A DNA stretch of 64,000 nt from contig BCHH01000014.1 in assembly GCA_001599595.1 (NCBI GenBank), positions 195,587 to 259,586 of the forward strand, written 5' to 3'. Below are positions 35,645 to 46,044 of this stretch, piece by piece; position 1 is the first letter of the stretch, and the number at the start of each line of letters is the position of its first letter. The position numbers and the translations under genes were made by a program. Origin of the DNA: Beverwykella pulmonaria (taxonomy: Eukaryota > Ascomycota > Dothideomycetes > Pleosporales > Melanommataceae). The notes under the pieces were generated by a model, which was not told where the DNA came from, made no database searches, and was given only the letters and a program-made list of their open reading frames with translations.

Positions 35645-36939
35645 ATGACATTATACCACCTACTCTCCTTCCTTGCCCTTCAATTCGTCATCCTTAGTAA
35701 CACGCTTCTCTTCGCACCTCGTTTCCAAACTCAACGCCTAGAACAAATTCCATGGTCAACAAATACTCTCCGGCCGTTATGGATTCTCTGAGATCTTGTA
35801 GGTACATGGCCAGTCGGCAAGGAACAGCAGGTCAAATGTGAAATTGGGGAGTCACGGGGACAGGAAGGGCAAAGCAAACAGGCCGAATTGAGTCCGCCAG
35901 AGGGGCAATAATTCACCGTTGCCGACTACATCGCAAGCCTTGCCAAAGAGTATTCGGAGAGTTGGCAGAAAACTAAAAGACGGACCCCATGCCCCGACTA
36001 ACAGCAGCATCCCCCCCATCGTCGCTCAAGAAGCAATCAAGCACCTCTTATCGTTTATGTCCTCTGTGCCGTCCGTGCCATCCGCTGACCGCGATGCTTC
36101 GTCCGGTTTGGTGGCAACATACGCCAGCTCTGTGCTCGTCGGCGCTTTGGATGTGCGATCTCGGTGCATGATGTTAGTGGTGACGAACATGGCCCCAGGA
36201 GGGGGGTCCCTGCACCGTGTGTTGATGAACTTTTGGCCATGATAGCAAAGAGGTTAGATGCAAATAGCCAGATACAATATCTTGTGCAATCTCAGCGAGT
36301 GTGCTTGCTACTCCATGACGGTGCGTTGGCAAACGCGCTAAGTCTCGATACCGAGAAGGTCAGACAGTGGGCGGAAGAACTCGAGCAGGCTATTGACCAG
36401 CGCTCGGAGAACGGGCACACGCGTCCCGAGCATATGGGAATGAGGCAGATATTAGACACGATATCGCACAACTCTCAGACCAACCTCTTAGCACTGGAAG
36501 CACTGGCAGACCGTGACCAACCCTCACCCTCCACTCTGTTCCGCCGCGCAGCTCCTTCCCAAATTTCCCAGGCAGAAGATGGACTGGGCATACGACTTCT
36601 AGACGACTACAAACACTTCCTGCTATCTAATGGCTTCGGCATCGCATACGGCGGCATCATCTTTGAGCCCCCACTGCATGCCGCGGAGATAATACGATGG
36701 CTCACCGTCAACAAAGAGTACTTCACAATGCCCCCCTCGAGATCCTAGTAGGTTTCGAACATGGTATATTTTCTGGCGCAGGGGAAAAAGATTGGCCGCA
36801 CGTCGGCCGCGCGCTCGAAATTGGTACCGAAGACATCGATAACATCTGGCTGATTCCACCCTGACAATCCAACAAAATCAAAGGTAAAGTAAAAAGGATG
36901 CTAGAAGAAGGATATGACACGATGACACAGAAGAGGTAA
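35645..36939 (+). pseudogene. SUKH (SMI1/KNR4-like) protein pseudogene with multiple lesions
   Basis: Protein-like sequence continues across all three plus frames. Segments: a start near 35645 reading to LEQIPWSTNTLRPLWIL; TGA at 35789-35791; then DLVGTWPVG; TAA at 35909-35911; then FTVADYIASLAKEYSESWQK; one extra base near 35967; then LKDGPHAPTNSSIPPIVAQ to SRCMMLVVTNMAPGGG; one missing base near the G run at about 36200; then DELLAMIAKRLDANSQIQYL through the SUKH-like LLDDYKHFLLSNGFGIAYGG block; one missing base at a C6 run near 36732; then LEILVGFEHGIFSGAG and DIDNIWLIPP; TGA at 36862-36864; and an open tail to TAA at 36937. Three frameshifts and three nonsense codons in 1.3 kb argue for true decay, although assembly error at the homopolymers is possible. 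Intact relatives act in cell-wall signalling in yeast; no function is expected here. Confidence 0.7.
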
Positions 36940-37430
36940 AAGCTAGTGTGCTCCGCCTAGTCGAAAATTTCATAAGAAGCATGGAAGTATTCTTTGCCTG
37001 GGAGTGGTGCTGTGTTACTTGGATGGTTTCCGAGTTTCGGGGCGTATTTGAGGAGGGTAGCGCAGGAGGGGGGTGGAGGTGAGGACTTGATTGGGATGGG
37101 GTTCTTTGGGTATGCGTTCGCGGAGGTACAGGGAGTGGACAAGGAGGAGGAAGAGGAAGAGGGAGGGTAAGATGAGGCGGAAAGAAGTAGGAATGAGGAA
37201 GAGTATATTTTGGATGATGACATCGTTCTCGTGGGTGGATTGAGAGACACATAATCTCTGCTTGCAAATGTCCATAGGTTCACAGCACCGCATTGTATCC
37301 GTATCACACACTACAGTGCCTCATATCTACTTCCAAGAGCAGACCAAGAACCCCATTCGTGCCACTCGAGTACAAGTCTCATGAAGCAAGACTCATCTTC
37401 CATTACCTACACCAACAACCTCCCTCCAAT
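36940..37430. other. Intergenic region
   Basis: About 490 bp between the SUKH pseudogene and the 3' end of the dehydrogenase gene. The plus strand is purine-rich (GGAGG/GAAGAG). An 88-codon minus-strand frame is probably due to this skew. Nothing is recognised. Confidence 0.45.
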
Positions 37431-38253
37431 CTATCCACTTGTCGTACTCGTCATCTTAATTCCACCATCAATCTCCACCACCGCCCCATTTACATACCTC
37501 GCCTCATCCCCAAACAAAAAAGCCACCACATCTGCTACCTCCTCCGGAGTTCCCAACCGCCCCAATGCATTTCCATTCCGCATCCTCTCGACCGCCTCCC
37601 CACCTTTCACGATTCCAGCATTCGTTGGCGTGTCAATGTACCCGGGTGCCACTACATTCGTTCTTATCCCCTTCGGCCCCAGTTCCAACGCCATGCACTT
37701 GCTGAACCCTATCAAGCCGAACTTGGTGGTACAATACACAGCTTGTTGAGCCGAACCTCGAATACCGGAGATGGACGACACGTTGACGAAAGATGCGCCG
37801 GATTTCAGATGGGGGATTGCAGCGCGGGTCACATTAAACACGCCCTTCAAATTCACACTGACGAGTTTATCCCAGTATTCATCCGTCGTATCTTGCAGCG
37901 CGATCGACGTGGGGTTTACCCCCGCGCAGTTGAACACAAAGTGCAGTGCGCCAAATTTCGACATTGTAGCTTCAATGAATTTTGTAACTTCTTGGACAGA
38001 GGAAACATCGACGTCTTCGAGGTGGCGCGGAGTGGAAGTGCAAGCTTTGGCCGTTGATTCGAGGGCATCGTAGTTTATATCGCAGAGGGCGAGGGTGGCG
38101 CCCAGGGTCGAGAGCTTGATTGCGGTTGCGCGGCTAGGTTTGAGCTGTGGTTAGTGGAGCATGGGAGGTGTATGGGAGAGAGGTTGTACCCTACCCAATT
38201 CCGCTGCCTGCGCCAGTTATGAGAGCTACTTTGTCTTGGAATTGGAGAGGCAT
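37431..38253 (-). CDS. Short-chain dehydrogenase/reductase (FabG-like classical SDR)
   Basis: NAD(P)-dependent oxidoreductase of the classical SDR family. Exons 38253-38195 and 38133-37431 (253 residues), intron 61 nt (GTAGGG...CCTAG). Cofactor motif TGAGSGIG at residues 14-21 is split by the intron after GIG. An Asp at about residue 38 (LALCDIN), at the end of beta-2, usually indicates NAD(H) preference. NCAG starts at about 88, the catalytic Ser is near 140 (NVSS) and the YCTTK active-site motif has Tyr153 and Lys157. Length and motif spacing match 3-oxoacyl-ACP reductase-like SDRs, but the substrate cannot be told from sequence. Confidence 0.92.
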
Positions 38254-38660
38254 GGTGGGAAGGTGCGGGAGGGAGAAATGAGGGATGGAAGGGGGAATTG
38301 GGAGGGCTTAATTGGGATTTGTTTGTAGTTGTACGGAGATGAGAAGTGGGGTGAAGTGGGATGCGAGACATGACTCGCGTTCCATGCTTATCACAAAATC
38401 CGAGCCGTACCTTAGTTTAGAGTATCTGTCCTCTTTTCCTTTGCTTGGTCTTTTTCAATTATTTAATAATTAAGTGTGTATTTCCGCTTCATCAACAATG
38501 GAATTTATTAATCTTGATCAGTACGGAGTAGTGCAAGGAATTTGGTCTATCATACAAGTGAGACGCTCCACCTTCCTTCTGATCCAAAATACAACCCACC
38601 CGTCGCAACGCCATGCTTCATGTCTCATGCAACCATATGCTTCGTGGGCCTCGCTAGCCG
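38254..38660. other. Short intergenic region between SDR and histidine kinase genes
   Basis: Promoter side of the SDR gene and 3' side of the histidine kinase gene (both on the minus strand). AT-rich around 38450-38480; nothing else is seen. Confidence 0.5.
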
Positions 38661-41607
38661 TCACCGATCAGGCAGCAAAGTCCTAATTTTCTTCACGAGA
38701 TCATCCACTTTGAAGGGCTTACTTATGACCGCATCCATCCCAGACTGCAACATCGACTTTGTCTGCGCCTCGCGCACGTTCGCCGAAACGCCGAGTATAG
38801 GACTCTTCCCTGCTCTTCCCTGCCTCTGTATCTCGCGGATCTCCTCGGTGGCCGTGTTGCCATCCATCACTGGCATTTCTTGGTCCATCAAGATACAATC
38901 AAAGTAATTGCGACGATTGGGATGACTCCCATTGCCCCTCCCACGCTCTTCAACGGCGTCAACAGCCTCCTGCCCATTGTTCGCAACAAACACTTCAAAG
39001 CCGCGGGCTTGAAGTTGCCTGCGTAACACTTTCTGATTGATAAGATTGTCTTCTACCAAGAGGAGGGTATCGTGGACGTTGGAGTCTTCATCGCCCTGTG
39101 CCTTTGAAATCATTTTAGCAGTATTTGCTTGCCGCGCTGTCTCGCCTGATGCAAAATCGGGAAGCTGATTATGGATTGAACTTGCCACTTCTGATTTCTT
39201 GGTTTGGATACTTTCCGCAATAGGTTTTGTCTCGTGATACCGCGTATCCACGTTCGACGATGGGTGTGATTCTTTATGGTACTCGGTTGGGGGATCTTTG
39301 AGGGAGCTGTCTACTTCCTCAGAATCGACGCCGCTGTGGCTTGTCAGTGTTTCCATCTTTGGTCGTTCACTAGGCTGTTCATTGATATTGACAAGAGCGG
39401 ATGCAGAGCGCTTGTATGGCGGCCTTTGCGATTGGCTGGTCGCACTAGATCCCTCGGAGGTGGTGCGGGTCCCAAACGGCGGTCTCCCCCCTTGACTGGT
39501 GCCGTCTGACTGCCGGACCTTGAAAAAGAATCCAAAAGTGCTGCCTTCTCCGTCCTTGGAACTCACGCCCACGTCGCCGCCATGTAGCTGGCACAGTTTG
39601 CGGGATATGAAAAGACCTAGTCCAGATCCGCCGTAATTCTCCTGTGTTTTGGGCGTTGCTTGTCTTGAAGAGAGGTGAGCATGTTGCTGTGATGCATGTC
39701 GCGTACATGGCACATACCTGAATCGCTCAAACAATTTCTGTTGGTCTTCGGCACTAATACCAATACCGGTATCCTTGACGGCCACCATCAGATAGAATGC
39801 CGTGCCACCCCCCCATTCAGACGACTTGGTCGAGTCGATATGGAAATCTTTGTCCCCGTTCCCGAAATATATCACGTTCGGTGGGTAAGACGTTGGACGC
39901 TCCATGGAGGCGCCCATGGAGACGGTTATTTGTCTCTCTCCATCCTTCCTTGCGGTGAATTTGATAGCATTCGTAATGAGATTCACCAATACTTCGCAGG
40001 TCAGTGTATTTTCGCGTCAATGATAGAATTTGAGTTACCTTGCTTCATCCGGTTCAAATCGGCAATGACAAAATCAACCCTGAGCTCGTCGTAGGAAACG
40101 TCCATGGCGTAGTAAAACTTGATTTCCTTGGCCTTGAATTCGGAGTGGAAGACTTTTAGCGCCTTGGAGAACTCCCACTTGGGTCTGACCTCCCTTGGGA
40201 CCAGGGAGAGCATCATGGAATCGAGCTTGGAGAATGACAATATGTCGTCCACCAGCGTATTCTGATGAGATACACACAGCAGTATCGTGTCGGCAGCATC
40301 CAGAATCTCTGCAACGTCATCCTTAATTCTATCCGAGTTGGAGGTTATATCACGAGCTTTCTCTTTGACTTCTTCCGCTAGATGTAATACGGCGCTAAGC
40401 GGATTTCGTATCTCATGCGAGACCTGCATCCTCTGTCAGAGAGCGCGGGGTAGAGGGCCCTTTTGGACACATACCATGTCGATGAAGCGTTCCTGTTGTT
40501 CTTTTCGATCCCGGGCCTCGATTGCGGCCTTCTCCTGAGCGAGCTGGGCCTGCTTAATCTCTGTAATGTCCACAACAGCACATATGAAGCCAGCCTCGGG
40601 CTCCTCGCTGAGAGGCCGGAGAAGGAAAAGCCTCCACTCTCGTTCCTCGGCCGAAGCTTCACCAGCGCACCGGAACTCAACGCGCAGCTCCTGGCGCGAG
40701 GAGAAGGCTTTGCGATAGGCCGACATGACATTGTCATAATCTACGGGATCAATACTCTGAGGCCAGGCTCTGAAGTCTTTGGAAGTCTTGTTCGTTGTGA
40801 GTGCAAAGAAGCCGTCATTGACAAACACAGCCTCGGCGTCGCTGTCCAGAATGGCCAAGCCATTTGGCACGAGCTCTGCAAATCTCTGGAAAAGCTGCGT
40901 CTGTCGCGAGTCTACCTGGCTGTCGCTTTCTTTGGAGCTGGACTGCTGCGCACCTTCGGATTTGGTTTGACGGCCTGACTTCTTACGCATAATGCCATCG
41001 AGCCCTTGGAGAGGCAGGTTATGCAGCACCTGGGCGAGCACCCCTTGCCGCGTGCCCTTTTCATCTAGAATGGTGCTCAGGAGGATTGTCTCGTCAGGGC
41101 CATACTCTGTAGACTGAGCGAGGAAATATCGGCTTCCTATGCACATGTCAACCTGGGCAACAGCGGTATGGGAGAGATTGACTGTGCTTACCTACCTTGA
41201 CCGTGCGGCCGCTGATGGCAGAATGCAGCGAAGTAAGCGCGTCCTCGCTGTAGCTGTCACCTGCTCGTGCTCCTTGTCTATCCAGCTTTCCGGTCGCTTT
41301 CCCCCACGCCAGATTGTGGATCACAGCAAGATCTTCTCCCCAAAATAGGGCGGCGGGGTGTGGGATCGGGAGGATGCATGTGTTCACCAGACACGCAAGG
41401 GATGGTGGCCACAAGCTACGAGGTCCCACAGGCGTTTGAGGCCTACATTTCCGTCAGATCGTGCACGTACATGAGTGCGATTGCTGAAGTTGACGCTGGG
41501 ATGCGCCTGGACTCATGCGGAGCTCACCAGTCAGTGCGGTCCAGGTATTCGGTGTTGAGGTCGAAGAGCGGCAGTCCAGCAGCGGTCAGCTTGTAGAGAG
41601 TCTCCAT
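38661..41607 (-). CDS. Hybrid histidine kinase with PAS domain and receiver
   Basis: Two-component sensor that autophosphorylates and passes phosphate to its own receiver, then normally to an Ypd1-type phosphotransfer protein. Six exons: 41607-41528, 41442-41196, 41152-40475, 40423-40039, 39991-39718, 39663-38661 (888 residues). The N-terminal sensor starts METLYKLTAAGLPLFD and includes PHPAALFWGEDL. A PAS-type domain covers about 190-310 (AELVPNGLAILDSDAEAVFVN; ends DITEIKQAQ). The HisKA box SHEIRNPL places the phospho-His near 338. The HATPase shows the N box LVNLITNAIKF, the G1 box VKDTGIG and G2 GGSGLGLFI. A 140-residue Ser/Pro-rich linker follows. The receiver spans about 754-885: LLVEDN, phosphoacceptor Asp near 815 (ILMDQEMP), conserved Lys near 870. 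No membrane segment is seen, so a cytosolic sensor is likely. I do not assign a fungal HHK group. Confidence 0.93.
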
Positions 41608-42225
41608 CACGCTTCGTTAGAGCGCTGGGGTTACAGATGTCGCACTGGGCCCGTCGCGAAGTTCAGGCTCGTTTGTTGAAATGGGAAAATTCTGTGACGT
41701 CATGCGCCACAATTCACCCGCCCCTCTGTGCCTGGCAGCATGTGGCAGAACCGCCGCGTACCTGGAACGGTCTTGAGCTGGGGCGGTGCACAAGCGTGGC
41801 GATCGTGAATTGTCTGTGCAGAGTGTGAATTCTCTATGTGATAAAGGTTATGAAAACGCGCTGGACATTGGCGGTGCGCCTTTGGTCAACCGAAGTCACT
41901 CTCTCTCTCTCTCTTTTTCTCTCACACACACAATAACGTTATATAGCACGGTGTCTGCTCTGTCAAATGAAAAGGCATGATTTCACGCTGATATGACGTC
42001 GGCTTCTTTGCCAGGCGCAACCTGGCGCGTTGCAAATCGTGAGTGGGAAGTGAGCGGAGTGAAGCCTTGGTACGGTACTAGGCGTGGCTGCACCGAGGAC
42101 CAGGTGGGCGCTCCCACTAGCCTAAGAAGGCATAGAACTCGAATCGGCCCGAGATGCTGACTCATCCCCCCTCTGCCCGTCGACGTCCCCACTCCCCCAC
42201 TCCCTCTCTGATCACCAGAACCATC
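41608..42225. promoter_or_regulatory. Divergent promoter region, histidine kinase and F-box genes
   Basis: 618 bp between divergent start codons. A CT microsatellite followed by a CA run lies at 41898-41930. An alternative in-frame F-box start at 42154 would shorten it. No specific binding sites are claimed. Confidence 0.5.
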
Positions 42226-43800
42226 ATGTACAGTGTCCCCACGCCCCCAGACAGACTCGCCGAGCTGGCCCCAGAGCTTCTGGAGCTGGTACTCTCGTAT
42301 CTGGAACCCCGCGACCTCACCCGCTTTGGACGCACATGTCAGCGAGCCAATGCCTTCATCCAGCCTGGCAACAAGCTCGTTTGGCGGTCTGCTTTCCTCC
42401 AGATCTTCGATGACCCCAATTCTGCATGGAGTCTTCTTCTGCCCACTGCTCGGGCGGAAAACCGCCATCGTGAGCTGTCGTGGGATTGGTTCCGCGAGAC
42501 CCGCCGGAGATTCACGGCTTTCAACGCGGCCTGCGAAACACGCACAGGCAATGGCGCCCACCTTGCGAGCCTTGATTACAGTCCCGAATACGTAGTCGCC
42601 GCTCTCCTCGATATCTTCGAGACGGCGTCGTACTCGGCGGCTGGCTCCGAGAAAACCTCCTTGAATATGGATTTTCTAGACCGCTTATTCCGCATCAATC
42701 CTGGTGCGGAGCGAATCGTGCACGATTACCACAGAGACATTGAATCCCTGTCTCTCCCTCTCGAGTTCATGAATGAGGACCGCCCCATTACGCGATCCAT
42801 GATAGGACGGAGGACTGTCATCCCGCAATGGGCCAGTCGTTTCCATGTAAGCTGGCTGGGAAGAATTGACCGCAGTACAACGAACGCTAGGAGTAACCGC
42901 ATGTACAGGTCTTTTATGGCATGACAAAGAGAGAAGATGCTTCTCTTCAAGCCAAGTCATCGGCAAGGGCCCTTGTCTACGACTGGTCAGTAACCGGGCC
43001 GAACGCGGATTTTGGGCCTTTCGTCAAAGATGGGAGCGGCACCGTCAACTGGCAGACCCTCGAGGCCATCACTTCCTTGATGCATCGTATATTCGAAAAC
43101 ACCCGAGGTTCCAAACTAGTCACCCCGTCAGGTTTCCGGAACAATGTCCCTCACTCCCTGTCTTCCGACCCTCTGTTCCCAGCAGATTGGGCAGGCATCA
43201 CAAGAATGTGGGTGGGGACGTACGCCTTTCTGGACTATAGAGCCTTGGTCCACTATAACTTTGCTAACAACATAGAGTACCCGATGGATCTTGGCGCCTA
43301 CGAGGAGGCATGTGGTGATCTGATGCGTCTAAGCTTGCAAATCAGCGACGACGACGAGCTGAAACGTGATCGCAGGCTTGAATCAGACTTACCGTACTGT
43401 AAGGATTTACCAAAGCTATACTTTGAAGGCCACTCCGGTGGCAGACCTACAGGTCGTCTCCCTATCCTAGTGAGGGGCTCTGCCTGCCTCGCCCCAGGAG
43501 CGAGACAGGTGCGCTGGCGATTCATAATAAGGCAAGTGGAACCGAGCAGGATCATGAAAGTCATCTAACACAAGTTTCAGCTACGCCGGGGCCGATCAGT
43601 GGCAGCTTGAAGGAGTGCAGCCCGGCGGTATTCGATCTGGTGGCATCTACGGCTTGTGGAGTCACGTTGACCAGCAAGTCTTTCAGGTTCAAACTATGTT
43701 AGACATCTACTGACCTACTAGAAGTGACGAACATGGTCCTATGGGGCCTTTCTTTTACACTCCTTATGAAAATTGCCGTCCTTCTCAGCCTCACGGCTAG
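42226..43800 (+). CDS. F-box protein
   Basis: Predicted substrate receptor of an SCF ubiquitin ligase. The N-terminal F-box is at about residues 12-50: LAELAPELLELVLSYLEP then DLTRFGRTCQRAN and LVWRSAF. Four exons: 42226-42846, 42909-43531, 43581-43673, 43722-43800 (471 residues). Intron 1 (GTAAGC) rejoins SRFH to VFYGMTKRED. Introns 2 and 3 have no usable GT donor in the required phase; both fit GC-AG splicing with a GCAAGT donor, giving RWRFII-SYAGADQW and WSHVDQ-SDEHGPMGPF. Without intron 3 the protein would end after VFQVQTMLDIY. An upstream in-frame ATG at 42154 would add 24 residues; I prefer 42226 because it starts just before the F-box. The C-terminal half is a conserved fungal region of unknown substrate. 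Confidence 0.85.
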
Positions 43801-43959
43801 AAGCGCGCGGAGCTATTCTTTCATCTACTACTCTCTGCGCATTTGCTCACTGCGATATGTGAGGTTAGCGGGTGGAAGTAGCAAATATGTGCCGACTTCC
43901 CCAAATCAAGCACAATGATATGCGTCTTATCTCCTTTCTCTTCCTGAGATCGTTCCTCA

Positions 43960-45668
43960 TCATCTCAACTCCTTCCCCTTCGCCCGCAATCTCTCTCCAT
44001 ACCTCCAAAGGATGAATGTCGCGGGTATTCCGCAGCAAAGTGCGACGCCAGACAGCACCGTGTCACCGAATCCATACCCAAGCGACTTGTACAAGCTCGG
44101 TGCAAAGATTGGGAATGCAAACGCAAAAACATTGCGCAGAAATTGTGTCGCTGCTCCGGAAGAAGCCGTGTGGTCCAGGAAAGCGTCGGTAATATACGCC
44201 ATTGCTGCCGTCCCACTTGACATGTATCCGCAGCCAAACATCGCGATACCCTGCAGCCAGTGTCAGCATTCATATACGAATCGATCTAGTTCCGTCCACG
44301 TACGATATCAGGCATGATCCAGTGCATTTTCTGCTCCGCAGCCCATCCATACCACAACAGACCGATAGGAATCATAAATGCCCCTGGAACCATCAACGGC
44401 ACGCGATACTCGGGCTTCGTCTGTCCCTCATTCTTCTTCTTCAACCGCGCCCACACACGGTCCATTCCATATCCTACGCCCCACGACCCAGCCATACAGC
44501 CAATTATGATGGCGAAGTAGTGCAAGCCGCTTATGGCAGGAGTTTGCCCATATCTCGCTGTCCACAATGTCGCGAACGTCGAATGAACGATGTAGAGGAC
44601 TCCGAATTGATACGATAGGACAAGCGCGACGATTTGGATGATGGGCTGTGTGAGTAGCAACCGGAAGGGCCGCACTAAACTCACTTTCAGCTTCTCCGCC
44701 AGCCTGGGGCTATGGAGGTCTTCGGGCGTATAGTATTCTTCGCCTGTTTCTTTGCGCAGCGCGGCCGCTTTTCGGGATAGGATAGTCTGGTGGTGAGTCT
44801 CGGGGAGGAAGAAGATAAATAGGATCAGGACCAGGGTGTCAAAGACGGAGAGGACGTAGAAGGTCCAGCGCCAGTTTCTTTAGTGCAGGTTAGCTCTAAG
44901 ATGGGTACAGTGTGGAAACGCAGGGTGGACTTGCAGCTCCTGTACCATTACGCCGCCTATGATAGGCCCCAATGCGGGCCCGAGTAGGGGTATAAACGCG
45001 CTGATGGCAAACGACTTGCCACGTTCGTCAGGGGCCCAGCAGTCGTTTACTATGGGACGAGACACCTACACCACTAAGATTAGTCGAGACCCCGAATGCA
45101 CATGCACGTCTGGAAATTCTGACGGGTTTGAACTCAGTACTTACAGCAAACTCTGCACTTGCACCCAAACCCGCCATAAACCTCCCTGCGATCATCAAGC
45201 CCCGGTTATTAGAAACACCGCAAAGCGTATTCCACAAGACATACCACGCACTACCATAGATCCATATTGGTCTTCGTCCAACCATCTCGCTTAGCGGCGC
45301 TAGCAACATGGGACCGAAGGCAAACGCGAGAATGTAGATAGACAAAGCGAGGGATGCTTCGGCCTCAGAGATCCCTAAGTCGTGACCTATCACTCCTAGT
45401 CCGGGGGCTAGCATTGCGCCTGACATAAGGGTTACTAGTCCTCCCAGACTGGTGAGGATTGCGGTTGCCCATTTCCGCTTTTGGGACCAGTTGAGAGGGT
45501 TCGAAGGGTCGGATGGAGAGTCCCATGTTACCTTGCTGGAGAATCAGTTAATTGCATCGCAATGAGAGGGTGTATGATTAGTCATATGCTTACAATTTTT
45601 ACCTCTACAGCAATCGGAGAGATTTCTAGCTCGCTAGTACCCTTTTCTAATTTCGAAATGTGTTCCAT
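43960..45668 (-). CDS. MFS transporter, DHA1-type (drug or polyamine exporter)
   Basis: Twelve-helix proton antiporter of the fungal multidrug/polyamine branch. Five exons: 45668-45594, 45531-45145, 45065-44935, 44877-44304, 44250-43960 (485 residues). The short N-terminal tail leads to the branch signature VTWDSPSDPSNPLNWSQKRKW. Between TM2 and TM3 lies the motif-A region LAPLSEMVGRRPIW, and TM5 has the antiporter-type GPALGPIIGG. Intron 3 is a GC-AG intron (CT|GCAAGT...AAAG), the only join that yields VMVQEL-NWRWTFYVL. The central loop (ETGEEYYTPEDL) is typical of this branch. It is divergent from the Zn-cluster regulator, which may control it. Substrate cannot be predicted. Confidence 0.92.
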
Positions 45669-46044
45669 CTTTGTGATATACTATTTCATATCTGGCGCTG
45701 AGATACATATTAATATTTACTTTTGCACCGAGCATTTTGTCCTTTTTCAAGTAGCCCACGGTCTCGGCTATAATTATTGATAGTGACCTCGCTGCATTTG
45801 TCCGAGATCCGAGATCCTTCGAATATGTCCGAGTGCGTCTTCCTATTCAGACGTAGCGCCCAACAATTTATGGATGAGTCTTAATCAGATCGCCGCTATG
45901 GCCGGTTTTTATCAGATCAAATTTTCCTCCGACCTCGTCTCCACCAATTTCTCCATCCGACATCTTAGTTTTTTGCCGTTTCCCGCAGTCCTTACTTTCC
46001 TTATTGCTTGGATTTTTTGAATTCAGTTGACCCTGTTCATCGCC
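45669..46044. promoter_or_regulatory. Bidirectional promoter of MFS exporter and Zn-cluster regulator
   Basis: 376 bp between divergent start codons. It contains CGAGATCCGAGATCC near 45803-45817, a short direct repeat with CGG-like half sites (CCGAG/CCGAC) as Zn(II)2Cys6 proteins often prefer, but no exact palindrome is claimed. Confidence 0.5.

Noticed and set aside
36957..37222. 88-codon minus-strand ORF rich in Ser and Pro
   Set aside because: Explained by the purine/pyrimidine strand skew; not recognised.
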